Below, in pieces: positions 1 through 11,439 of a stretch of 64,000 nucleotides of DNA. Under the pieces are notes generated by a model, which was not told the origin of the DNA, ran no database searches, and saw nothing but the letters and a program-made list of their open reading frames with translations. The translations under genes and the position numbers were made by a program. The stretch comes from Sodiomyces alkalinus F11 (taxonomy: Eukaryota; Ascomycota; Sordariomycetes; Glomerellales; Plectosphaerellaceae), in contig NW_021167080.1 of NCBI RefSeq assembly GCF_003711515.1, forward strand, positions 248,001 to 312,000. The letters are read 5' to 3'. The first letter of the stretch is position 1. Every line of letters begins with the position of its first letter.

Positions 1-1440
1 TAGGGGGGGTTTATACGCTTTTGGAGCCCTGCTAGGAGTCTATCGGGTCCTAATACCGCCTAGGGTTTAGTCTTCTTAAGGCACCCCTATATATCTATTA
101 CGGTAATATCGTGGTAGATATCCTACCCCGGGGAGAATTTCGCGCCTAAAGGCCTAAGGGCGGTAAGGAGGGAGGGTAAGAAAAACTTCCGGTTAAGGAC
201 TTCAGCTTTCTCTACGTATATAGTTACCGGGTTATCGCTATCGTCTCGGTATAGTAGTAGCACCGATAAGGGGTTTAGCGGAGCTCCCCCTTTAGTTCGT
301 GTCTATTTCTATAGCCGCTAAAGAAGGCTATTATCCTTCCTGGTCGAGTAAAGCAGGTACCGCTAATATAGCCGCTTCGCTACCGTTACGGCTTTATCTT
401 AGTACCTCTCCGCTTCCTAGAACTCGTCCTATCGGTTTCGGGACTTCCTGGATATATATCTACGGTAGAGGCGCCTCGCTTCCTAAGTAAAGGCGGTTAA
501 CTCCGCGTTCTACTATGGGGTGGATAGGCGTTTAGGGGTGCCCCTATAATAGCGCGGCGAGGCCTTATCGGCTAGGGTCGTAAGGTCCTTTATTAGGTTA
601 TCTAGTACTAAGTCGATATCTCTTAGTATTATAAGGGGGCCGGTCTACTATAGCTATATAGCGGTAAGCTAGGGGACCTATAAGGGGTTAAAGTCTTTCT
701 AGACCTAGCGGGGCCCGGCTAAGTCCTACGGTGGTATTATCGCGGTAATCAGCGTAGTATCCGTCTCTATAAGGATTCGGGCTATCTATAAATAGTAGTC
801 TAACCCGATAATAGTCTTATCCGGGCCGCTAAAGTCATAGCGGAGCCCTTATATTATTTATATAAGGTTAATAGTACTAGCACGCCGGCCCGGGCGGTAC
901 TATATACTTATTCTAGAGGGGGTTATTAGGTCTAGGTTCTACCGGGTTATAAGGGTAAGTAGGGTATCGGCTTAGGGGTAATACCGCGGTAACTATAACT
1001 ATAAGGGGTAGTATAGGTTAAGGTCCCCTATAAGGATATATCGGCCTCGTAGCGGTACTATATCGAATATATCTTATAGGGGCGTATTCTAAGGGATCCT
1101 AGCTAACTAATAGTTTTTTAAGTAGATCGACTAGATTATAAGGGTATCGTCTCCGGTTCCGAATATAACCGCGTAGGTATTATAGTAGGCCCGCTACGTC
1201 TATATATATAGCAGGTATCTCTTTTAGATATATAAGAGGGCACGGCCTCCTCCCTAGACTAGCCGGTATACCCCTTAGGAGGGGTAGGCGGGGCTTTTCG
1301 TAAAACGGTTAAGGCCGGGTTCTTATATCGCTATCACGTTATACTCGGCGCGGCACTGGAGCGGTAACTCCCGCCGCGCCTAACTCCTCTCTATATTCCA
1401 CGAAAGGATATAGATTTCTATTAATTAAAGGGGGGGGGNN
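1..1440 (-). pseudogene. LINE-alpha1 ORF2, endonuclease part only
   Basis: By alignment to alpha3 this is the N-terminal half of ORF2, the apurinic-type endonuclease that nicks target DNA before reverse transcription. The GDFN motif of the domain falls near 1010-1025 on the minus strand, where RIP has changed the Phe codon region (GDLN is read). The reverse transcriptase would lie left of base 1. Stops are frequent and of the TAA/TAG type. Confidence 0.6.
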
Positions 1441-1452
1441 NNNNNNNNNNNN
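1439..1452. other. Assembly gap of 14 N inside a G homopolymer
   Basis: Fourteen N are flanked by G runs on both sides. The matching site in alpha4 (about 24723-24735) is an uninterrupted G run, so the gap is probably a homopolymer of unresolved length rather than missing unique sequence. Confidence 0.9.
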
Positions 1453-1749
1453 GGGAGGGGGGGTTAAGATAACGTGCCCGGTATAACCAGGGTCTAGGTC
1501 TAGGGTTCCTACTACAGTGCCTTACTGGCCCCGCGGGGGACTATATAGGCGCTTATCAGGCCTAGTATCGGGGAGCCCTCCTATCCTCTAGTCCTTTTTA
1601 GGGGCTAACTCCTACCCCTATAAAAGGGGCGGTCCTAGTCCTAGGCGATAATAATCGGGGGGAAGATCTACGGCTACCACGGGTATACCGCTTCGGTGTA
1701 GCGGGTGATATCGAATTCCCTGGCTCGGTACTTATACGCTTCGCGGGTT

Positions 1750-2830
1750 TTCTTAGTCTTTTTCTTTAATAATCGGTATAAATCGTTAAAGGTGTTATAA
1801 TATCCGGTATAGGCGGCGTAACGGCGGGGGCGCTTAGGTACTACTATAGCTTCGTAGTATCCTAGGCCTTATAAGTACGCTAACTCGGGCTTAGCATAAT
1901 AGCAGTATACCCTCTCCGCTATAAGGTAGCTATTCGCCTAGTAGCTAAAGTATAGATATTTATAGCATCTTAAGGGGCTAAGGTTAGGATCGTATAGCTT
2001 ATAGATATAGCTACCCCCCTTAAAGAGAAGGGTATTCCGGATAAGGCTCGCTACCCCTTTCGGTAAAGCCGATTCGATAAGGAGAAACGCTACCCTATTA
2101 ATACAACGGCGGGGTACCCGTTATTATACTCGGATAAGTTTTACCTTAGGGTTCGTGTCTTATAGGGATACTAGCAGGTCTTCTTCGGATAAGGCGTTAA
2201 GAGCCTCCCCGGGGATAGCCTTAGCTAGCGTAGGGTAAGTATATATAGCTAGGGTAACTCCTTTACTAAAGGCCTTCTTAATCTATTATTTCTTATAGGT
2301 AGCCTATTATTATACCCCTTTAATAAAGGTAAGGCAGATATCTCCACTTAATAGCTTCCGTGCCGCTACGGTATTATATTAGGTGGTTATAGCGTTTATA
2401 GCTTAGATAATTTCCTTTAGGGTCCTAGCTTTAAGGGGCTAGTTTTCGGGGAGGGTTCCTTAGCGGATAATTAATTCCCGGTAATACCTAGCGGGGATTA
2501 TTTTAGAGGGGGCGGGGTCCCGCGGTAATACCGCTACGGGAGCCCGGGCTATAATATTAGCCTAAGTCTCTTTTATACCGCTTATTCCTTTTCGGAGTTC
2601 CTCTCGGATAATATAATAAACGGTAGCGTATAAGTATACTAGCGGTATTACGCCGGCGTCCTTACGGGTACTACGTATCGTGATTAATTCCTTTACTAGC
2701 TCTATGACCTACTCGATTATATTCCTATTAGCTAGTAAGGCCTGAATTTCTGCCTTAATCTTAATTACTCTCGGTTCCGGGGGGCGTGGTAGTCCCTTTT
2801 CGGTCTCGTATCGGTTCCGCGCTATATCCC
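1750..2830 (-). pseudogene. LINE-alpha1 ORF1 (gag-like), RIP-degraded
   Basis: This is the minus-strand counterpart of alpha3 ORF1. In this family ORF1 encodes an RNA-binding protein that packages the element transcript. The same order of blocks is seen: a charged N-terminal half and a C-terminal zinc-knuckle segment near 1980-2020. The frame is broken by many TAA/TAG codons where Gln or Trp codons are expected, the RIP pattern. No usable start or continuous frame remains. Limits are approximate and rest on alignment to alpha3 and alpha4. Confidence 0.6.
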
Positions 2831-3062
2831 GCTATAGGCGAGAGGGGGAATACTCGTGTTACGAAAAATAAGTCTATTACGAATTCTGCGTAGTCGAGGT
2901 CAGGATAATACTATCCCACGTTTCTTCCGGCTACACCGTAGCGCCGGTATTACGGTATCGCTACGATAGTATCCCGGGAGGGGGGCGGTAGTTATAATCT
3001 CCGTCTTAGTAGTTTTATCGATTTTACTCCTATTACCCGCCCGTGGTTAATAGGCGTGTCGA

Positions 3063-6000
3063 TCCACTTTAGGCTTTAGTGCCTAAGTTAAGGGTAATAG
3101 AGCGTTCGAAGCCGTGGTAGACTATAAGAGCTAAAAGCCCTATAAAAAGTAGCTAGTAGGGCTTTTTGGATATTTAGAAAGACGTCTAAAAAGGGGGCCT
3201 CGGCTACCTAGCTATCGTCTTTAGAAACCTCCTAGAAAGAAGCTCGGAACGCCTACGATAAGGCGGTAAAATAGTAAAAAATAACTACTAGGAGGCCTTC
3301 CTAGCCTCTGCTAAAGGCCCCGAGACTTTTAAGGCCTATAACTATACGAAGAGCGGCCTTAACGCGAAAATCCTACTAATCTAGACGCTTACGAAGCAGA
3401 AGGCCTGCGCCTTCGAAGATAGATACGACGCCCTTTTTCAGACCCTTTTTCTAGTACCCTCCGCCACTAACGCCCCCGAAGCCCCTATATTTACTGGCCC
3501 TTCGGGGGGCCTAGGCCCCTCTTACCCTTCTAACGGTCCCTAGAGCCTTACTAGATCACGTAGTAACGGCCTTAGAAGACCGTGGGAGTAGCCTAGCCTA
3601 TAGGCTATAGAGCTATAACGCGCGATTTTTACAGCCGCTAAAGGGAAGGCCCCCGGACCTAATAGGATAGGCTTAAAAGCGATCTAATAGGCCTATAAAG
3701 CTATTCCTTGGTCCTTTTTATAAGCCTACTTAGCACTCTTTTCCGTAGGGTACTACCTTACCTACTAGAAAAAAGCCCTAGGGGTTATTTTGCCGAAGCC
3801 AGGGAAAAAGGACTACTTAGACCCTAAATCTTATAGGATTATAGCCCTTCTAAACGACCTAGGTAAAATACTCAAACGGGTTATAGCTACTAGGCTTAGC
3901 TTTCTAGCTAATACCCGCGATAACCTTCTACACCCTAGTTAAATATGGGGTAGAAAATAACGCTCTGCTATCGATACGAACGTTCTCCTCCTCTACTATA
4001 TTAAGGAATAGTGTAAATCACGCTAAAATCCTATGATTTCTACGCTATTTTTAGATATTAAAGGAGCCTCTAACATTATCGCCCGTCCCTAGCTACTTAG
4101 GACCCTTTAAGACCTCTAACTACCCCTAAACCTAGTTAAATAGGTAGCCTCGTTTATAGAAAATAGGCGTATCTAACTAGCCTTCGAGGGACAGGTTTAA
4201 TAGCCTACCCCCCTAAATATAAGGGTTCTATAAGGCTCTCCGGTTTCCCCTATCCTGTTCCCAATTTATATTAGGAAGGTTATAGCGGGACCGGATTTTC
4301 GGGGTCTTTAGATCTCCTATATCGACGATTTTCAGCTATCTACAGCGTCTACGTTAACTAGGAAAAACTATAAAACCCTAGCAAAAGCCGCAGCCTCCCT
4401 TTTTAACGTAATAAAAGTGAACTAAGTTCCTTTTCGACTACCGAAAAACAGAGCTTATTCACTTCTATCGAAGACGCTTCAATGAAAACGCCCCTATTAC
4501 TATAAGGGGGCACCTAGTTAAACCCGCGCTAGGTGCTATTAGGTGGCTAGGTGTCTGGTTTAATCCTAAGCTATCCTTTAAACCCCACGTCGAAAAACGT
4601 CTAAACTCAGCTTCAGGGGCCCTAAACAGGTTATATAGGCTAGCTAGCTCGTAGAGGGGTCTTTCCTTTAAGGCTCTACGGCAGCTATATATAGCCTGTA
4701 TAGCCTCTTTAGCTGATTTTGGCTCGTAGTTCTGGTGGGACCCTAAATCACCGAAAAAACACCTTGTGGATCGCCTAGAACGATTATAGTACGGGGCCCT
4801 AATTAGGGCCTTAGGTGCTTTTAGGGGGGCCCCTTTACGGCCTCTAGAACTTAGAGCAGGAGTACCCCTAGCGGCGGCTCGGTTAACTAGGTCTAATAGG
4901 CTTTATGTCTTTAGGACCTTAAAATTCCTACCATATCACCCTATTACACACCAGCTCCTAGAACGGGAAAACCACCTCGGCCTTCTTTAGAACCTATAGC
5001 CTACTATATAGCTATATAAGCTAGGCCTAGAAATAGTGGCTTTAGTAGGTTAGTCTTAGGATATCGAGGGTCCTTTGGCTAGGTAGGAGGCCCCCTGGGC
5101 CTCGGAACCTATAGCGGACCTAAGACCCTTGTTCCCCCTTTAAGACCGGCTTAAAACAGATACCGAGTCTAGCCCTAATACCCCCGATCAGAAAATAGCC
5201 TACCTCGAAGCCCTCACTAAAATTCAACAAGGCCTAGGGGAATATGCTGCTGTTTTCTATACCGACGGATCTCTAGGCCACCCTATAAGGCCCCCTATAG
5301 GGCCTTCGCAGGCTATAGCCGCTATAGTAGAGTGGACTAGCACTGGAAAGCCCTGTAAAGCTATAGCCTTTAACCTAAGAGCCGCTACCAAAATCGCGGA
5401 CGCTAAATTATACGCTATTCTTTAGGCCCTCTACGCTGCCCTTAAGCAAATGCCTAGGCCCCTAGAATACTATGTTTTTAGCGATTTATAGGCCGCTATT
5501 TAGAAGCTTTAGCGCACTTCGTAATAGGCTATAGAAGCTAAAGACCTTATCACACGCCTTAAATAGCTAGGCACTTCGGTTTCCTTCTAGTAATACCCCT
5601 CGCATATAGAGATAGAAGGGAACGAACTAGCGGATAAAGTAGTTAAAGGGGCACTAGATCCTAAAAAAGCTACTAACTCTGTTAGTTTAGTTACCCTTAG
5701 CCACCTTAAACGCCCGGTTAATAAGGCGTTAATTTAAGACTAGAAGGCTCTTTAAAACGACGAAGAAGAGGCGGAAAAAAGAGGTAAATCGGTGCGTTTA
5801 GGCCGCCTTCATAGGTGCCTAGTCCGCGATAACCTCCGTTTCTCCCGAAAACCACTACTACTATAAGGCCCTAGGTAGGTAAAGTCGGCTTTTATATAGT
5901 TAAAAACCGGCTTCGGTTACTTAAAAACCCACTAAAAAAGGGCATAAAACTACGCTAACGACCGTATTCCTATCCCGGCTCCCCTATACAGGATATAGTA

Positions 6001-6180
6001 TACTGTATTCTTTCCTGCCCTTTTTATAAAAACGAACGAAAAGCCTTACGGGAAGCCCTAGCAGGCCTACCCCTATCTCTACCGCTATTATTCGGTACTA
6101 AAAGAGGTATACAGGCCTTACAGGCCTATCTTTTAGTTACTAAAAAGCTTCGGCGGAGTAGTATAGGGCGTAAACCATAA
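3063..6180 (+). pseudogene. LINE-beta1 ORF2: reverse transcriptase and RNase H, RIP-degraded
   Basis: The polyprotein copies element RNA into DNA at the nicked target. Visible blocks in order: an N-terminal linker; reverse transcriptase with a LFLDIKGA-like block near 4045-4065 and the catalytic SYIDDFQLS at about 4315-4345, both Asp intact; then RNase H with FYTDGSLG at about 5253-5280, a LYAIL helix near 5410, the FSD third Asp near 5478 and a PSHIEIEGNELAD histidine block near 5600-5630. Stops are almost all TAG/TAA at Gln or Trp positions. The endonuclease is missing because of the 5' truncation. Confidence 0.8.
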
Positions 6181-6378
6181 TTCTTACTATCTAGTTATTT
6201 TGCTCTGGTTTTTACCTTCTAGGTTTATTAGGTAGATTATTACGGAGGATTTCATTTATTTAGTACGCTCTATTTTACTGTACCTAGCTCCTGATAGCCT
6301 TTAGCCCTAGGGCGTTAGGCGCCGCGCTATAGTTTTAGGACTGTATGCGCGTAATAAATTAAAGAAAAGAAAAGCCTA
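3063..6378 (+). mobile_element. LINE-beta copy 1, 5'-truncated, with 3' tail
   Basis: A plus-strand non-LTR element that aligns with the reverse complement of beta2 from about 18600 down to its 3' end. It begins inside ORF2, between endonuclease and reverse transcriptase, exactly at the 5' end of alpha1. It keeps the reverse transcriptase, RNase H, C-terminal region and the 3' UTR shared with beta2 and beta3. It ends in an A-rich tail (aaagaaaagaaaag, 6362-6378). The next base begins in the middle of LINE-alpha2, so beta1 probably inserted into alpha2. Confidence 0.85.
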
Positions 6379-7288
6379 GACGGGAACCTCGCCCCTGAGG
6401 AATGCCTTTATAAAGGAATAGGGTAAAACTTAGGCGGAAGTATAGCGGCCTTATACTTATACCGTAGCGGTACTAAGCTGCCCCGATACGATACTTCTTC
6501 CGGAAATATAAAGGACTCCTTAAACTATAAAGCTCCGTACTCACCTAGATCCGGTTTAAGGAACTAGGCCTATAAGCTTTCCTAGCTAAGACGAGAGTAC
6601 CGGGATTCCTATTTATACGGTGCCCTTATAGTAATAAAGGGGTACAAACGGCGGAATATATAATACTCTAATACTAGGACGTGACTAAGGAAGAGTATAG
6701 GGACTTTTTCGGTGCTATAGGGAGATTGCTAACGATTAGAGGGAATTTATACGACGTACTAGAACACGATACTAAAGCGAGGATGATAGCTAAATAGTTC
6801 CTATAATAGAAAAGGCTTAACGACTTCCGCCTCGCCCTTAAAGTTATAATAGCCTACGAAAACGCGGCGGCGCTATAGCAGAGAAGGAGCAGTATAATAG
6901 TCTAGGTTAGTATTGAATAGTGGCCCTATTAACCAGGACCCCGGGGGTATTAAGATAGCGCTACTACTCTTTCCTGTTACGCTTATTATTATTACCTCTT
7001 CTATAGGCCCTAATACTACTCTTAGTATACTTAAGGCCCTAAAGGCTTTAGCTAGTTAGCTATACTGCTACTATAGGGGAGCCGTAGTAAGACTGTAAAG
7101 GAACTACTTATAAAATAGTCTATTATAATACCTATTATACCCTCCGTGAGGCGAACCCGGGGAGCTATATCCTGCACTATTACCTGTCCCGATTAGGTGC
7201 CGCCGCGGCCGTGACCGGAAAGCAGCGCCCGAGAGACGGCTTATCTAAAGGATAAAGCTGCTGTTTTTAGGCGCTCCTTAGCTTATAG
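6379..7288 (+). mobile_element. LINE-alpha copy 2, 3' end only
   Basis: About 0.9 kb that matches alpha3 from about 14318 to its 3' end: the C-terminal ORF2 tail after the reverse transcriptase, then 3' UTR. The shared end runs through ctccttagc near 7276. It starts exactly at the A-rich tail of beta1. This may be the downstream half of an alpha element split by beta1, with the upstream half left of the window, or an independent 5'-truncated copy. The ORF2 tail is broken by TAG/TAA stops. Confidence 0.7.
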
Positions 7289-8284
7289 ACTATTAGTATA
7301 ACGCTACCGCAATACCGAAAAGAGACTACTTACCGTAATAACACTATCGCTACTAGCGGCCTTAGCCGATATAAGGCCCTAATAGATATCTATAAGACGT
7401 TACTACTACTTTCTAGTAGCGGGGAGAACCTATTAACGTATTAGACCCGACTACTCTAGAGTCATCGTAATACTATTACTGTATAAGAATAACTTATATC
7501 CTTATATAAATAATGGCTATTAGTATACTAAAAGTATACGGCGCTAGTGCTTATTATACTAGTATATACTTTAACTTTATTAGGGTATATACCTAGACGT
7601 TTACTATAGCGGAGATACCTAACTAATATTAGCCGCTATAACACCGCCACGATATTACTAGGGTCTATATACGGTATATCGTGGACTATGCTATATTCGT
7701 AGCGACGATTATTAGTATTAGGAGACGCTATCTACGACTATTACCACGCTACTACTAAGGCACTACCGCGTTATAAAGACACTTATATTATACTAACTAT
7801 TATTATTTTTAATATTTTATCGCTATTACTAGTTAGTATATTACCCGGTTAGCCCCACGCTACTATAGCGCTACCTATAAACCACGTACTAGAATTATAT
7901 AAAGAGGCTAAGATTAGGAAAACTAGGAGACGCTAGTAGTTAGTAATACGCCGTGACGGTAAACCTAGGGGACCGTAAACAGGAACGCGGCGTACGAAAG
8001 ACCTATATAAGCCTTAAAGCATTATAGAAAGGAAGAAAACAAAGAGGACCTTATTATGTATTAACTACAGTGAGTAAGCAAAAGTTTCGGTATAAGCTAA
8101 AAATACCCCGCTACCACTACTTCTACTATTATCTTCTAAGTCCTCTAAAGATATTAATCGCTGCTTAAGAAAGTGGTAGCTATATATTATAGATACTATG
8201 GAAACAGGGCTATAGAATGATATATATATTGTTTTATATATAACTCGTTTACTTTTATAATAGTGGAAATGCTACAGAGTATTT

Positions 8285-8325
8285 AATATACTAGAATATA
8301 TAGGGTATATAGGGTATATATTAAA
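8285..8325. repeat. Short AT-rich tandem repeat
   Basis: Two to three copies of a unit like tatagggtata sit in an AT-rich stretch that also contains runs of TA. It is a low-complexity tract with no clear link to a gene. Confidence 0.5.
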
Positions 8326-9358
8326 GCTCTTTCTAATACTATAGTCGCGGTTTTAAATAAATAAGCTAAAAATGTTTTTAGATTCAATAGAGCCTCTACC
8401 TAGAATAGATATAGTTACTTTGTTATTATAACCGTCTTTATAGAGTTTATATTCCGCGAATATAATAGTAAGTCTAAAAGTAGGATCCTATTATCTTATA
8501 GATAATACTAAGAAGAAATGCCTTAATACTATAAGATATATAAGTAGACTATATATATTATATATATTATTTTGATCTTTATCCTTTTATAAGACTAATA
8601 ACACTATATAGAAGCCTATAGCTATTATTCTCCTTTAGTTATAGCTATTTAAAGATAGAGGGTTAATATAGTGAAGTAAGTCTGCTATGGGGCTTATACC
8701 AAAACCTTTGCCGACCCACTGTATCTACTATTTCTACAGTTATAGGCGGAGCCCTACCCTACCTACCTACCACCGGATATAGCAGACACCTACCCCTAAA
8801 AAGAGGCAGGAACGCCTACTTTCCCTATTCTCTTTATTAATTAAATGGAAGGGATAATAGGTACGACCCCGGGGATATAGAGAGACTAAGTATAGTATAC
8901 CGCGGCTACCGTATAGCGGAGATACCGCGGCACCTATACGGCCCCCGCTCCTTTACTACCGATCGGCCTAGGCTAAACTGGACTATAGCCTACTATCCTT
9001 CCTATTAGCTATTAGCCCAGAGGTATAATCCAGATACATAGAAGAGACAAACCGGGGCTATATCGGCCCCGTAATAATATTATTCCACCTAAGATTAAGT
9101 ATAGAGGTTTTCCCCGGAACCCCGGGTCTTCCCTTTTATATCTACCTAAAAAGGACTATATAGTCTAAAATAGGTATTTATAGATTGGATAGAATAGCAG
9201 AGTAAGACTAGTAATAATAATAGTGTAATATAACTACGATTCACGCCCTGTTCAATAGGTAGTCGTAAAGAGTGAAAAAGTAGGGTTAAGTAAGGAACTA
9301 GATAGGATTATAATAGGATTAGAGTATAGGTGCAGCCAAAGAATTAGATTAATCGCTT

Positions 9359-9381
9359 GCCTCCTTCTTTAAAGGGGAGGC
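9359..9381. repeat. Short inverted repeat (6-bp stem)
   Basis: gcctcc at 9359-9364 pairs with ggaggc at 9376-9381 around an 11-base loop. It lies just upstream of the tandem repeats. The stem is short and may be chance. Confidence 0.35.
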
Positions 9382-9387
9382 TCCCTC

Positions 9388-9479
9388 GCTCCTTAAGACT
9401 ACGCTTTACTCCTCGAGGACTGTTTATTTACTTCCTTGAGGGCTGCCTTATTTGCTTCGAGGGACTATTCTATTTACTA
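9388..9479. repeat. Degenerate tandem repeat, about 22-24 bp x 4
   Basis: Successive blocks near 9388, 9411, 9434 and 9458 share the plan ct-gag-act then a T-rich ttatttactt end. The copies differ from each other, so this is an old array. It could be part of an LTR or promoter of an unassigned element. Confidence 0.5.
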
Positions 9480-9609
9480 TATAATAACTTACTTTGTTTA
9501 TGCGTCGAGGGGTCTTAGACTAGGTATACCTGGACCCCTATAGGCTTATATTAGGGACCTATTATAACCACTACTATAGGCACCTAATATAGCGACCTCC
9601 CCCGGATAC

Positions 9610-9962
9610 TCCTATCCTTAGGAGCGCCCGATCCGTGCCGGTCTCTTAGCTCCTCCGAAAACCTAGTCTCCGAGTCCGTCCTCTAAAACCCCGATACCCC
9701 GAACTAAAGCTCTCCACGATAGGACCCTAATAGGTCCCCGCCTAGTTCCTACACGGAGCCTCTTTAGCCGTGGCTTTAACCCGGGTACGTACCCCCTTCC
9801 TTTAATTTATTAACTAAAAACCACTAAAGCTAATATCCTACCCGGGACCCTAATAGGTTCTAGGGTGGTTCCTTCCCGGGCCTTCGGATCTACCCCTTTA
9901 TCCTCCTAGGTCAACGATATACGGTTAATAAAGAAGTTATTAATACGAAAAAACTAAGAAAT
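9610..9962 (+). pseudogene. Candidate reading frame cut by LINE-alpha3, unrecognised
   Basis: One plus frame runs about 115 codons with only two TAG/TAA stops and ends exactly where LINE-alpha3 begins. It encodes a Pro/Ser/Arg-rich sequence with a repeated theme (TLIGPRLVPTR, then TLIGSRVVPSR) that matches a DNA direct repeat at about 9721 and 9844. I do not recognise it. The strand is C-rich, which lowers stop frequency by itself, so the openness is only weak evidence. It could be the N-terminal part of a gag gene or a chance frame. Confidence 0.25.
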
Positions 9963-10189
9963 TCGACACGCCTATTAACCACGGGCGCGTAATAGGAGTA
10001 GAATCGATAAAACTACCGAGTTAGAGAATATAACTACCGCCTCCCGCCCGCGATACTACTATAATAGTACTATAATACCGGTATTACGGTATAGCCGGAA
10101 GAGACGTAGGATAGCGTTATCCCGACCTCGACAACGCAGAATTCGTAACAGACCCACTTTTTATAATATAGCGCGGAACCGATACAAGA

Positions 10190-11335
10190 CCGACAGGGGA
10201 CTACCGCGCCCCCTAGAACTAAGAGTAACTAAGATTAAGGCAGAAATTCAAGCCTTACTAGCTAACAGGAATATAATTAATTAGGTTATAGAGCTAGTAG
10301 AGGAATTAATTATAATACGTAGTACCTGTAAGGACGCCGGCGCGATACCGCTAGTATACCTATACGTATCCGTCCGCTATATTATCCGTGAGGAATTCCG
10401 AAAAAGAATAAGCGGCGTAAAAAAGACCTAGGCTAATATTATAGCCTGAGTACCCACGGCGGCGCCGCCGCGGGACCCCGCCCCCCTTAAAGTAATCCCC
10501 GCTAAGTATTACCGGGAATTTATAGTCCGTTAAGGAACACTCCCCGAAAACTAGCCCCTTAGAGCCAGGACCCTAAAGGAAATTATTTAAGCTATAAACG
10601 CTATAACTACCCGATATAACGCCGTAGCGGTATAGAAGGTATTTAGCGGAGATACTTACCTTACCTTTACTAAAAGGGTATAGTAGTAAACTATATATAA
10701 GGAGTAATAGGTTAAAAAGGCCTTTAATAAAGGAGTTACCCTAACCGTATAAACCTACCCTACGCTTACTAAGGCTATCCCCCGGGAGGTCCTTAACGCC
10801 CTATCTAAGGAGGACCTATTAGTATCCTTATAAGATATAAACCCCGAGGCTAAAATCCTCTAAGTATAATAATAAGTACCCCGCCGTGGTACTAGTAGGG
10901 TAGCGCTCCTCCTCCTTATCGAATCGGCTTTACCGGAAAGGGTAGCAACCCTTATCCGGAATACCCTCCTCTTTAAAAGCGGTAACTATATCTATAAACT
11001 ATGTAATCCTAACCTTAGCCCCCTAAAGTGCTATAAATGCCTATACTTCGGCTATAAGGTAAACGGCTACCCTATAGTAAAAAGGTATACCGCTATTACG
11101 CTAAGCCTAAATCGGCGTACCTATAAAGGCTAGGATACCATAACGCGATAGCGCTTAGCCGCTCCCGCCGCTACACCGCCTATACCAGAGATTATAATAC
11201 TTTTAACGACTTATACTAATTACTAAGGAAAAAGACTAAGAAGACTCGCGAAGCGTATAAGTACCGAGCTAGAGACTTCGATATTACGCGCTAGACCGAA
11301 GCAGTATACCTATAATAGCCGTAGATTTCCCCCCT
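10190..11335 (+). pseudogene. LINE-alpha3 ORF1 (gag-like, zinc knuckle), RIP-degraded
   Basis: In Tad1-type LINEs ORF1 encodes the nucleic-acid-binding partner of the replication complex. The decodable frame begins with a Lys/Glu-rich stretch (KIKAEIQALLAN near 10235). A zinc-knuckle segment follows at about 11028-11090: CYKC is intact, the His has become Tyr and the last Cys reads Tyr, both CpA/TpG changes. A charged tail containing KKTRE lies at about 11225-11260. Its start was not fixed because several Met codons may have been mutated to Ile. Confidence 0.7.
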
Positions 11336-11439
11336 GATTATTATCGCCTAGGACTAGGATTAGCCCTTTCATAGGGGCCGGGGATACCCCCCCGAAAAGG
11401 ATTAGAGGTTAGGAGGGCTCCTTAATACCGGGCCCGATA

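Larger units (their letters stand above)
1..3062 (-). mobile_element. LINE-alpha copy 1 (Tad1/I-type), 5' half, cut by window edge
   Basis: On the minus strand this is the 5' half of a non-LTR retrotransposon. It aligns with alpha4 (from about 23410 to 26339) and with the reverse complement of alpha3 (9963 to about 12930). Its 5' end at 3062 (cgacacgcc on the minus strand) is the same in all three copies, so it is a full-length 5' end. ORF1 and the endonuclease part of ORF2 are present; the reverse transcriptase part lies beyond base 1. It abuts LINE-beta1, whose 5' truncation coincides exactly with this end, so I infer that alpha1 inserted into beta1. Confidence 0.85.
7289..9962. other. 2.7 kb unassigned, RIP-mutated, partly AT-rich DNA
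   Basis: No reverse transcriptase, integrase or transposase motif could be read here, and no long match to the rest of the window was noticed. The segment has the same CpA/TpG depletion as its surroundings, so it was probably repetitive. From 7890 to 8060 one plus frame reads as a Lys/Arg-rich tail with few stops. Bases 8040-8680 are AT-rich. Bases 8690-8830 keep more CA/TG. Short tandem repeats (9388-9479) and a fairly open C-rich frame (about 9610-9962) are listed separately. It could be remains of an LTR element interrupted by alpha3. Confidence 0.5.
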
